Made by a program: the position numbers and the translations under genes. From Micrococcales bacterium (lineage in GTDB: Bacteria > Actinomycetota > Actinomycetes > Actinomycetales > Cellulomonadaceae), in NCBI GenBank assembly GCA_009783975.1, contig WRCL01000082.1:1-7258 (forward strand): a stretch of DNA of 7,258 nt. The letters are read 5' to 3'. This document shows, in pieces, positions 1 to 6,134 of this stretch; within the stretch, counting starts at the first letter, position 1; each line of letters starts with the position of its first letter. The notes under the pieces were generated by a model that did not search any database, had not been told where the DNA came from, and saw nothing but the letters and a program-made list of their open reading frames with translations.

Positions 1-570
1 CGGGTCGGCTTCGGCGTAACCCAGGCGCTGGGCGTCTTTGACGGCCCGTTCCAGGTCCAGGTCGGAGCTGGCCATCGTGTCCAGCACGTAGTTCGTCGTG
101 CCGTTGACGATACCGAGCACCCGGTTGACCTGGTCGCCGTGCATCGCCTCACGAACCACCCGCACCACCGGGATCGCGCCGGCGACCGCCGCTTCGTAGT
201 ACAGGTCGACGCCGGCGGCGGCGGCAGCGTCGTACAGCGTCGGACCGTCCGCGGCGAGCAGCGCCTTGTTCGCGGTCACCACCGACGCGCCCGACGCCAT
301 CGCCGCCAGCATGAACCGGCGCGCAGGCTCAGCCCCCCCGATGAGCTCGACGACGATATCTGCCCGTGTGACCAGGTCAGCAGCGTCGTCGGTGACCAGC
401 GCCGGGTCCACCCCCTGCGCGATCACCGCATCACGGTCCAGGTCTGCCACCCCGACGAGCTCGAGCCGGTCGCCGACACGCGCTGACAGGTCCTCGACCT
501 GCGTGGTGAGCAACCGCACCACCTGGGAGCCCACAGTCCCGCAACCCACGACAGCCACACGTACGGCCAC
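1..570 (-). CDS. hom: Homoserine dehydrogenase, N-terminal 190 residues (3' end outside window)
   Basis: The protein catalyses NAD(P)H-dependent reduction of aspartate semialdehyde to homoserine, the branch step to threonine and methionine in the cytoplasm. The minus strand reads open for exactly 190 codons from a GTG at 570 to the window edge. The protein begins with a Rossmann dinucleotide loop (VVGCGTVGSQV, residues 7-17), then VTANKALLA (98-106), YEAAVAGAIPV (125-135), GIVNGTTNYVL (153-163) and GYAEADP (184-190). These are family signature motifs in the right order and spacing. The catalytic C-terminal half and any ACT domain lie outside the window. The start is supported by a purine-rich GAGGAAGG about 6 bases upstream and by the family-typical distance from start to glycine loop. 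The gene follows the kinase-like gene on the same strand after 93 bp with its own possible promoter. In many actinobacteria hom follows lysA; here a non-lysA gene sits upstream. Confidence 0.96.
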   Translation of the reverse strand, partial: MAVRVAVVGCGTVGSQVVRLLTTQVEDLSARVGDRLELVGVADLDRDAVIAQGVDPALVTDDAADLVTRADIVVELIGGAEPARRFMLAAMASGASVVTANKALLAADGPTLYDAAAAAGVDLYYEAAVAGAIPVVRVVREAMHGDQVNRVLGIVNGTTNYVLDTMASSDLDLERAVKDAQRLGYAEADP

Positions 571-605
571 GTCCCGTCCTTCCTCGACCCCAGATGACGT
601 CCCCC

Positions 606-611
606 AGGATA
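606..611 (-). promoter_or_regulatory. Possible -10 element for hom
   Basis: The minus strand reads TATCCT here, a TANNNT-type -10 hexamer. It would place transcription start near position 600, giving a leader of about 30 bases that contains the hom ribosome binding site. I see no good -35 hexamer 16-18 bases upstream, so this is a weak call. Confidence 0.3.
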
Positions 612-623
612 GAGTCCCTGGCC

Positions 624-645
624 GGCGGCGCCCTGCTGGGCCGCC
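624..645 (-). terminator. GC-rich hairpin between the kinase-like gene and hom
   Basis: GGCGGC (624-629) and GCCGCC (640-645) can form a 6-bp GC stem around a 10-base loop, starting about 20 bases after the kinase-like gene's stop codon. There is no U-run on the minus-strand side. It could be a weak or Rho-assisted terminator of the kinase-like transcript; by chance, such hairpins are common in GC-rich DNA. Confidence 0.3.
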
Positions 646-663
646 CCGTGAGACCAGCGACGG

Positions 664-2832
664 TCAGTACACGGCGCGCTCGGCTTCGACGTGGACGGTG
701 GCAGCGCTGGTGACCGTGAGGTTCAACGTGGGTTTGCCAGGGTCGACGATGTGGCTCACGGTCTGGGGGCCGGTGACCATCTGGGGTTGCGCGCCGTTGG
801 CGCCGGCCCCGACCTGCAAGGACGCCAACCCGGTACCGGTCCAGTCGATGGTCCAGTTCTGTTGCGGTGACAGCAGCAACGTGTTCGTCGGGCACCCGGC
901 TGCGTAGTCGACGCTCACGTCGATGTCGTCGGTGATCTCGGCCCTGCGGAAGTCCAGGGCGGTCATGTTGCTCGTCTTGCACGTGATCGAGCGGGGCAGC
1001 TCGGCAGGTGACGGGAACCAGTACCGCACCATCGAGTCCGTCTCACGCATGGGGAACGCCCCAGTCCCGTCGCGCCACTTGCTGTACGCCGAGATGATGT
1101 CGACCGACGCGCGGGCCTCGATCCTCAGGTGCAGCACGGGCTCACCTGGGCGGGGGGTGTGCTCGAAGACGTTCTCGCCTTCCGTCCAGGTGTCCGGGTC
1201 GGCCCCGAAATCGGAGTCGATGTCCAGCCGTGGGGACGCGCGGTACTCGCGCACACCGTTCCAGCTGACACGCCAGTTGCCCTCCAGGGGCAACGTCATG
1301 CGCACGTCGCCGCAGCCGGTCCGCACATCGAACGTCACCTCGACGTCCTCGGTGAGCACGAGGGGGTCCATGTTGAGCCTGGCGCGCGGGTTCGCAGTGA
1401 TCGTCGCACCGCCGCCGAGCGATCTTTCCACGCTGTCGCAGGTGAAGTGCCGCGGGAGGTTGTCCGCGGAGGTGAACACCAGCACAGGCTCCCAGTATTC
1501 CTGCCAGGTGTACGCACCGGTGCCCTGGTCCCACACGACATAGTCAGGTGTGGTCGTCGGGCTCGGACCCGGACCTGCCTCGTCAGATCCATACCGCGCG
1601 ACCTGCAGTCCCAACCAGACCGCCCCTGCACCGCCGCCGCCAAGCGCGAGCACGAGGGCAAGCACGAACGGTATCCACCGCCACGGCCGCGACTTGCGCG
1701 GCGGCCCCGGGCGTGCCGGACCGGTGGCCCCAGCCCGACCTGGAGGACGTGTCACCGGGCGGGCCAGTGGTCGCGGCCCCGGCGGTGGTCCGGGCGGCCG
1801 CAGCCCAGCTGGCGCTGGGTACACCACACCGATCTGGGTCCCTGGTGTGGGTACGCGACGGGACACTGGTCGCGGCAGGGTTGGCACGCGTCCTTCACGC
1901 AGGGCGCTCAGCGCTTCGGGCAGCCCGAGGCGCTGGTGTGGGTCTGGGGCGCACAACCCGGTGATCACACCACGGGCGACCTGCCCAGCCGGGTCGGTCG
2001 GCAGCTTGGCAGGCAACCATGCTGACCCGTGCTGCGGCCCAGGGGTGTCGCTGGTGAGCATCCACGACAACAAGCACCCCAGGTACCACGCGTCGGTGTA
2101 GCGCCCCACCGACCGGTCGCCCGCCAGCATCTCCGGCGGCAGGGCGAACCCCCGGTTCCCGATAAGCTGGGTGTACGTCGAGGTCTGGTCCGCGGCGATC
2201 CCGTGGGCGATCCCCCAGTCGGCGAGCAGCAGACGTCCGGCCCCGTCGACCAGCACGTTGTTCGGCGTGATGTCACGGTGGACGATGCCCAGGTTCTCGT
2301 GCACCGCAGCAACTGTGGCCAGCACCGGGGCGAACAACCCCAGCACCTGCGCCACGGGCGGCTGCGGGCTGGTGGTGCGCTGCCAGTCGTTGAGGTCCTG
2401 GGGGCACCACGCCATGAGGTCGCACCACACCTCGTACTCAGGGTCCGCGCCAGTCATCGGCACCTGGGACCCCGGCACGATCATGATGAACGACTCCTGC
2501 ACCGGCAGCACCGCCGGGTACTTCCCGGGGTCCTGACGGGCGGCGGTGACCACCGCGAGCATGCTCACCAACCGCTGCATCTGCCGGGTCTTGTCCTGCT
2601 CAGAGACGACCGCCTGGGCCCGTAGCGCCCACTCCACCCCCGCACCGTCGCGCGCCCGCGCGACCGCCGCCTGCCCCCCGTGCACCACGGGCAACAACGA
2701 CTGCACAGGTGTGGAGTCGGTGGCAGCCGACACCCGCAACAGGCCCCCCGGGCTCAACGAGATCAGCGACCCCTGCACCACCGTCCCAGCCCGCTGCTGC
2801 AACCACTGCGAGAGCACCACACCGGACAACAC
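664..2832 (-). CDS. Membrane-anchored Ser/Thr protein kinase-like protein with duplicated extracellular domain
   Basis: This 722-residue protein likely senses something outside the cell and signals inward. The kinase-like domain (about 46-315) has a partial Gly loop (HGGQAAV, 51-57), catalytic loop HRDITPNN (185-192), the Mg-binding DWG (205-207), LPPE (231-234) in the APE position, and DAWYLG (247-252). The residue aligned with the VAIK lysine is Arg71 (WALR), so ATP binding may be atypical. A Pro/Arg-rich linker (about 318-384) leads to one transmembrane helix (about 387-409), with the positive residues on the kinase side. The outside part is a tandem duplication (about 430-581 and 582-722). 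Each copy has WxxGTGA, LPRxxTC, a second Cys (465/507 and 618/647), NWxxxWxG and PGxPxLxL. It is not PASTA and I do not recognise it. The GTG at 2832 is the first start after an in-frame TAG at 2842-2844; there is no clear ribosome binding site, so it may be leaderless. GTG 2820 or 2817 are alternatives. Confidence 0.9.
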   Translation of the reverse strand: MLSGVVLSQWLQQRAGTVVQGSLISLSPGGLLRVSAATDSTPVQSLLPVVHGGQAAVARARDGAGVEWALRAQAVVSEQDKTRQMQRLVSMLAVVTAARQDPGKYPAVLPVQESFIMIVPGSQVPMTGADPEYEVWCDLMAWCPQDLNDWQRTTSPQPPVAQVLGLFAPVLATVAAVHENLGIVHRDITPNNVLVDGAGRLLLADWGIAHGIAADQTSTYTQLIGNRGFALPPEMLAGDRSVGRYTDAWYLGCLLSWMLTSDTPGPQHGSAWLPAKLPTDPAGQVARGVITGLCAPDPHQRLGLPEALSALREGRVPTLPRPVSRRVPTPGTQIGVVYPAPAGLRPPGPPPGPRPLARPVTRPPGRAGATGPARPGPPRKSRPWRWIPFVLALVLALGGGGAGAVWLGLQVARYGSDEAGPGPSPTTTPDYVVWDQGTGAYTWQEYWEPVLVFTSADNLPRHFTCDSVERSLGGGATITANPRARLNMDPLVLTEDVEVTFDVRTGCGDVRMTLPLEGNWRVSWNGVREYRASPRLDIDSDFGADPDTWTEGENVFEHTPRPGEPVLHLRIEARASVDIISAYSKWRDGTGAFPMRETDSMVRYWFPSPAELPRSITCKTSNMTALDFRRAEITDDIDVSVDYAAGCPTNTLLLSPQQNWTIDWTGTGLASLQVGAGANGAQPQMVTGPQTVSHIVDPGKPTLNLTVTSAATVHVEAERAVY

Positions 2833-2838
2833 CCGGCC

Positions 2839-2844
2839 ACTCTA
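2839..2844 (-). promoter_or_regulatory. Possible -10 element placing the kinase-like mRNA start at its GTG
   Basis: The minus strand reads TAGAGT followed by six bases and then the GTG start codon at 2832. That spacing would start the transcript at or next to the first codon, giving a leaderless mRNA, which is common in actinobacteria and fits the absent ribosome binding site. There is no convincing -35 at 17 bases, so the call rests on spacing and the TANNNT match only. Confidence 0.3.
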
Positions 2845-2920
2845 CCCACCAAATCACCCCACTCCAGACCAACTCCGACGAAACGTCACGACGACGACAT
2901 GCGCGCCCGCGGTTCCAGCG

Positions 2921-2983
2921 TCAGCCCCGGCGCCCGTCGAGCGTGACGGTGACGGCATCGGCACCTGCTGTGAGCAACGCCAT
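2921..2983 (-). other. Doubtful 20-codon ORF between the ATPase and the kinase-like gene
   Basis: An ATG at 2983 opens MALLTAGADAVTVTLDGRRG and stops at a TGA (2921-2923). It lies in the same frame as, and six codons beyond, the ATPase stop. There is only a weak GGGGCGAC upstream. Its length and position fit a small translated spacer or leader peptide, but an ORF of this size is expected by chance. The rest of the 169-bp gap (2833-3001) shows nothing else convincing. Confidence 0.12.
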
Positions 2984-3001
2984 GTCGCCCCGATCCCCGC
3001 G

Positions 3002-4429
3002 TCAGCGCCAGGCCCCGACGAGGTCGTCTGGGGTCCAGCAGGCAGCCAGGGGCAGACCAGGTTCGGCACCGTTGCGGCTCACGGCGACCACAGGAGTCTG
3101 GGGGGTGGTGCCTGGGACGCGGGGGGCGTCACGGAGCAGCTGGGCCAGGTCGTGGTGGTCGAAGGGCTGGGTCTGGTGCCACTTCACCGAGCCGACAAAG
3201 CCGAGGTGGCGCCCAGCCCGGTCCGCCCCGACGAGGTCGACCTCGGGGTTGTTCTGGCGGTTCCACCACCCGCCGACGGTCATCACCTGCGGCCACTGGT
3301 CATCGGGCAGCAGACGTTCCAGGCTCATGCGGACCAGCGGCTCAACCGCCCGACCCCGCCACGCGGCCCACGAGCGTTCGACCCGTGCCAACGCGAGGTC
3401 TGGGCGTCCACGTTCGGCCAGCGCGACCATGTCCGCGCCGAACGCGAGCCAGAACCGCAGGTATGGGTCGGCGATACGGTAGCGGCGGTTACGGGTGTCG
3501 TTCGCCGTTGACAGCGGCAGGTCGACGGCGATGGCACGCCGGGTCTGCAACGTCTGAAGCACCGGGGCCAAGGTGCCTGAGGTGAGGCCCTGGTCAGGGC
3601 TGGCTGCTGCAGCAACCGTCGCGAACGTGCGTTCGCCGGCGCCGATGGCCTCAAGCACCCGTCGTGACACCGATGGTCCAGGGAACTCCCCAAGCAACGT
3701 CAGCTGGGCCGACACGAGCAACGGTGACAGCGGGTCGGCCAACGACTGGCGCACGAACTCTTCCCACGAGCACCCCCGCGGCCACGAGGCGACGATCTCC
3801 GGGAACCCCCCGGTGGTCAGCCACGCGTCGACCGCGTCGGGCCCGGCCAGCGCTGTGGCGTGGGCGACGTCGGCCAGGTGCAGCGGTTCGACGGTCATGG
3901 TTGCGGCACGCCCGAAGAACGCCCGCTCGTGGGACTGCAACGACTGCATCATCGACAGGTCTGAACCGACCAGGATCACCAGCACCGGTTTTTGGCTCAG
4001 GTGCCTGTCCCAGACAGTCTGCAACGCCCCTTCAAACTCGGGGTCTTCGGCCATGAGCCACGGCACCTCGTCGAGCACGACCACCGAGGCGGTGTCGGCG
4101 GGCAGGGCCAGGGCCAGCAGGCGCAGGGCCTGGTTCCAGTCGGTGGCTGCCAGCCCGACGACCTGGCCCTGGTCTGGCAGGTCGCAGGCAGCGACGGTCT
4201 CGGCGAGGTCGGCCCGCTCCGACGCAGGGTGACGTCCCCGGGTCGCCTGGAACACCACAGCCGGCGCCCCGAGCCGGTCCACGAACTCTTGCACGAGGCG
4301 CGACTTGCCAACCCGGCGACGTCCAGTGACGACGACCGCACGGCCACGGCTCGCAGCGCTGCCGTCGACGACCTTGCGCCACTGCCCGGTGAGCACAGCC
4401 AGGTCACGCTCCCGGCCACTGAACGTCAT
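3002..4429 (-). CDS. P-loop ATPase of the archaeal-ATPase/DUF234 type with a nuclease-like C-terminus
   Basis: This is a 475-residue cytoplasmic ATPase. Walker A is GRRRVGKSRL (36-45), Walker B with the catalytic acid is VVVLDEVPWL (116-125), and a sensor-like strand VILVGSDLSMM follows (151-161). TTGGFPEI (205-212) and the winged-helix region (about 250-320) ending in RIADPYLRFWLAF (318-330) are typical of this family, whose C-terminal part often carries a PD-(D/E)XK nuclease-like fold. Here that part reads EVDLVG (396-401) and GSVKW (413-417). The acidic residue normally two before the Lys (as in GECKW) is Ser414, so nuclease activity is doubtful. The ATG at 4429 has GGGAGG (4434-4439) four bases upstream. 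The gene diverges from the HTH gene across the 16-bp operator array and lies 169 bp upstream of the kinase-like gene on the same strand. The family's general role is poorly defined; members are often called mobile or accessory ATPases. Confidence 0.9.
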   Translation of the reverse strand: MTFSGRERDLAVLTGQWRKVVDGSAASRGRAVVVTGRRRVGKSRLVQEFVDRLGAPAVVFQATRGRHPASERADLAETVAACDLPDQGQVVGLAATDWNQALRLLALALPADTASVVVLDEVPWLMAEDPEFEGALQTVWDRHLSQKPVLVILVGSDLSMMQSLQSHERAFFGRAATMTVEPLHLADVAHATALAGPDAVDAWLTTGGFPEIVASWPRGCSWEEFVRQSLADPLSPLLVSAQLTLLGEFPGPSVSRRVLEAIGAGERTFATVAAAASPDQGLTSGTLAPVLQTLQTRRAIAVDLPLSTANDTRNRRYRIADPYLRFWLAFGADMVALAERGRPDLALARVERSWAAWRGRAVEPLVRMSLERLLPDDQWPQVMTVGGWWNRQNNPEVDLVGADRAGRHLGFVGSVKWHQTQPFDHHDLAQLLRDAPRVPGTTPQTPVVAVSRNGAEPGLPLAACWTPDDLVGAWR

Positions 4430-4441
4430 ACCGCCTCCCAG

Positions 4442-4508
4442 GTAAGATCGAATCTAAGTTAGATCCGATCTTACTTAGATGGAATCTTACGTAGATCGAG
4501 TCTACCTT
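4442..4508. promoter_or_regulatory. Operator-like array: four near-palindromes with exact 16-bp period
   Basis: Three 16-bp units lie head to tail: ATCTAAGTTAGATCCG (4452-4467), ATCTTACTTAGATGGA (4468-4483) and ATCTTACGTAGATCGA (4484-4499), with degenerate partial units on each side. Read another way, the array is four AGAT-NNN-(A/G)TCT dyads, each centred 16 bp after the last. The first two combine into a 33-bp inverted repeat (4442-4474, 15 of 16 arm bases paired, one-base centre). The patch is far more AT-rich than its surroundings and contains several TAAGAT/TTAGAT hexamers usable as -10 elements on either strand. It ends two bases from the ATPase ribosome binding site and about 57 bp before the divergent GTG start. 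A cooperative regulator controlling both genes is the natural reading. The best candidate regulators by position are the HTH protein or the ATPase winged helix. Confidence 0.75.
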
Positions 4509-4564
4509 GTTTCGCCACGCCGGTGTGAGAGCATGGATGTCCTGCGCTACCAGGGGAGCTTGTT

Positions 4565-5896
4565 GTGCCGGTGACGATCGTGCGTGCCCAGCCGGGGGAC
4601 GTCGCGCCACGGTGGCGCGGGGCGAAGGCAGCACGCCGGGGGTACCTCGAGACGTTGCGCGCCGGGCGGGCCGACGAGACGGTGAGGTTGCACCTCCCCT
4701 CGGGTTGGGGCAGCACCAGGGCGCTACGGGTGGCACCAGCCTCCGTCCGCGAGGCTGACACCGACCTCGACGTGCAGATCGTCGTCGCCCACACCGGGTC
4801 GTCGGGGGACCGCCGGCAGATGCGGCACCTGGCCCGGCACCTCGCCGAGGCCCCGTCGAGCCTGTCCCCGCAGCCCCAGGGGTACCCGCTGGAAGAACCT
4901 CAGGCGGGCACCTACGCCGAGCCGCGGGGATCGCGCGCCGCTGCGCCGCGTCCCACCCCAGGTCCACCGCCCGGCCACTCCCCAGCCCAGCGGGACGACA
5001 CCACTGGGCGACCCGCTCCCCAGCAGACCCAATCCCAGTTCGACTATCGCTCCCGACCCTCCATCAAGCCGCCGCCACGGCCCGCGCCACGCCCACCGTG
5101 TTTCCCCCGCGGCGGACCGGTGGCGTGGGAGCCAGACGCCGCGCACACCGGACCAGCGCCCTCCGACGGTCCCGACGGTTCACCGACGGGCCCGGACTGG
5201 TCGACGCTGCCGGACGACGCTGCCACCTTGCTGGCCCCAGAAGGTGAACCGTCCGCACAGCAAGCAGACACACCTGCAGACCAGGCAGACTGGACGCAGT
5301 TCGGCACGCCGCCCACTGCTGACGCGTTCGGTGAGCTCGGCGTCCAGGCAGCCCGCGCCGAACCGGCGGCACACACGCCTCGTCCGGCGACAAGCCCTGC
5401 GCCCGCGAGCGCGCACGGCGATGGCGCACAGGCCCTGGCCCGCAGCGTCGACCCGCCTCGCGCCCCCGCCGCGCCCGCTGGCCCCGCGCGACGGTCTGCC
5501 CCGCAGTGGTCTGCGACCAGGGCACCAGCCCACCTGGCGGCCGTCGTGGAGAACCTCGACGAGCCGTTCGCGACGACCCTGTTGCGCCTCGTCGACACCA
5601 AACAGCTCACCGACGTGCAGGTGTACCGCCGGGCCAACCTCGACCGCCGGCTGTTCTCCAAGATCCGGTCCAACCCGGGGTACATGCCGTCAAAACGCAC
5701 CGCCCTGGCCCTGGCCGTCGGGCTCGGCCTGGACCTGGACGAGACCCGCGCCCTGCTCGCCCGCGCCGGCTACACCCTGTCCTCAGCCCTGACCTGCGAC
5801 GTCATCGTCGAGCACTTCATCTCCAACGGCACCTACGACGTCCTGGCGATCAACGAGGCCCTGTTCTACTTCGACCAGCCCCTGCTGGGCGGTTGA
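4565..5896 (+). CDS. Disordered-linker protein with conserved C-terminal XRE-like HTH domain
   Basis: The 443-residue protein has three parts. Residues 1-95 form a compact mixed-charge region starting MPVTIVRAQ, which I do not recognise. Residues about 100-325 are low-complexity Pro/Ala/Ser/Thr/Gly-rich and surely disordered. Residues about 328-443 are a conserved domain with LRLVDTKQLTDVQVYRRAN (340-358), DRRLFSKIRSN (360-370), MPSKRTALALAVGL (374-387), LDETRALLARAGYTLS (391-406) and a tail INEALFYFDQPLLG (429-442). The middle of this domain looks like an XRE-type helix-turn-helix (about 349-405). From memory, very similar C-terminal domains are fused to macro (ADP-ribose-binding) domains in Firmicutes, but no NAAN-type macro motif is present here. 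The GTG start is supported by GGGGAG (4553-4558) six bases upstream. The gene is divergent from the ATPase across the operator array and is followed at once by a large hairpin. A role as a DNA-binding regulator or effector adaptor is inferred. Confidence 0.88.
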   Translation: MPVTIVRAQPGDVAPRWRGAKAARRGYLETLRAGRADETVRLHLPSGWGSTRALRVAPASVREADTDLDVQIVVAHTGSSGDRRQMRHLARHLAEAPSSLSPQPQGYPLEEPQAGTYAEPRGSRAAAPRPTPGPPPGHSPAQRDDTTGRPAPQQTQSQFDYRSRPSIKPPPRPAPRPPCFPRGGPVAWEPDAAHTGPAPSDGPDGSPTGPDWSTLPDDAATLLAPEGEPSAQQADTPADQADWTQFGTPPTADAFGELGVQAARAEPAAHTPRPATSPAPASAHGDGAQALARSVDPPRAPAAPAGPARRSAPQWSATRAPAHLAAVVENLDEPFATTLLRLVDTKQLTDVQVYRRANLDRRLFSKIRSNPGYMPSKRTALALAVGLGLDLDETRALLARAGYTLSSALTCDVIVEHFISNGTYDVLAINEALFYFDQPLLGG

Positions 5897-5897
5897 C

Positions 5898-5991
5898 CTG
5901 TCCCACATGGTGAAAGGTGATGCTTCCGTCGAGAAGTGATGCAGGAGCATCACATCTCGACGGAAGCATCACCTTTCACTGTGGGCGACAG
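5898..5991. repeat. Large near-perfect hairpin (33-bp arms, 4-base loop), probable terminator or small palindromic element
   Basis: Arms at 5910-5942 and 5947-5979 pair at 32 of 33 positions (one A-A mismatch) around the loop AGGA. Outside them CCCACA (5902-5907) pairs with TGTGGG (5980-5985), and CTGT (5898-5901) with ACAG (5988-5991), with two small bulges. The heptamer GTGATGC occurs at 5917-5923 and 5936-5942 and its complement at 5947-5953 and 5966-5972, so the structure is two nested inverted pairs 19 bp apart. It begins one base after the HTH gene's TGA. It could terminate that transcript, stabilise its 3' end, or be a non-autonomous palindromic mobile repeat (REP or MITE-like). There is no T-run after it and no target-site duplication that I can see. 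Confidence 0.85.
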
Positions 5992-5997
5992 CCGCTG

Positions 5998-6061
5998 CAC
6001 GTGGGACCTTGGCGTACCCGTGGAACCACACCGTCGACGTCATGCGCCAACGTGTCCCGTG
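5998..6061. repeat. Imperfect inverted repeat between the hairpin and the toxin-like operon
   Basis: CACGTGGGACCTTGGCG (5998-6014) and CGCCAACGTGTCCCGTG (6045-6061) are complementary at 13 of 17 positions, with a small GTGG-AA-CCAC dyad inside (6020-6029). It could be a decayed palindrome or chance in GC-rich DNA. No gene is convincing in 5992-6134. Confidence 0.3.
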
Positions 6062-6099
6062 AACCGAGCCCACAGGGCGCGTTGGGGGCGACTCCATAT

Positions 6100-6128
6100 T
6101 TGTATACTCACAAACGCTGTGATATGGT
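6100..6128 (+). promoter_or_regulatory. Promoter of the toxin-antitoxin-like operon
   Basis: TTGTAT (6100-6105) and TATGGT (6123-6128) are separated by 17 bases, a good sigma-70-type arrangement in the only AT-rich stretch of this gap. Transcription would start about 6-7 bases after the -10, at or next to the GTG at 6135, so the first gene would be leaderless. An alternative -10, TATACT (6103-6108), overlaps the -35 and would give a leader of about 20 bases, but no ribosome binding site is present in it. Confidence 0.6.
6108..6122. promoter_or_regulatory. Candidate operator: TCACA-N5-TGTGA in the promoter spacer
   Basis: TCACA (6108-6112) and TGTGA (6118-6122) form a 15-bp dyad lying exactly between the -35 and -10 hexamers. 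A partly overlapping dyad TTTGT (6099-6103) / ACAAA (6110-6114) covers the -35. A repressor bound here would block RNA polymerase, which fits autoregulation by the HTH protein encoded second in the operon. The regulator assignment is inferred. Confidence 0.4.
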
Positions 6129-6134
6129 GTCCGG

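Noticed and set aside
1129..2025. Plus-strand ORF of 298 codons
   Set aside because: It is antisense to the kinase-like gene, which has clear conserved motifs; the translation is Arg/His/Gly-rich with no recognisable domain.
2546..3511. Long plus-strand ORF of 321 codons
   Set aside because: It lies antisense to the kinase-like gene start and the ATPase end, crosses the gap between them, and its protein is low-complexity Thr/Pro/Arg-rich with no motif. Long antisense ORFs are expected in high-GC DNA.
4442..4508. CRISPR array or plasmid iterons
   Set aside because: Units are only 16 bp and directly adjoining with no spacers, so it is not CRISPR. No replication initiator gene is present to support iterons.
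5044..5700. Minus-strand ORF of 218 codons
   Set aside because: It is antisense to the HTH gene, and the conserved C-terminal domain lies on the plus strand; the minus translation is Ala/Gly/Arg-rich noise.
5898..5991. tRNA or other structured RNA gene
   Set aside because: The fold is a single long stem with a four-base loop, with no cloverleaf or T-loop bases.
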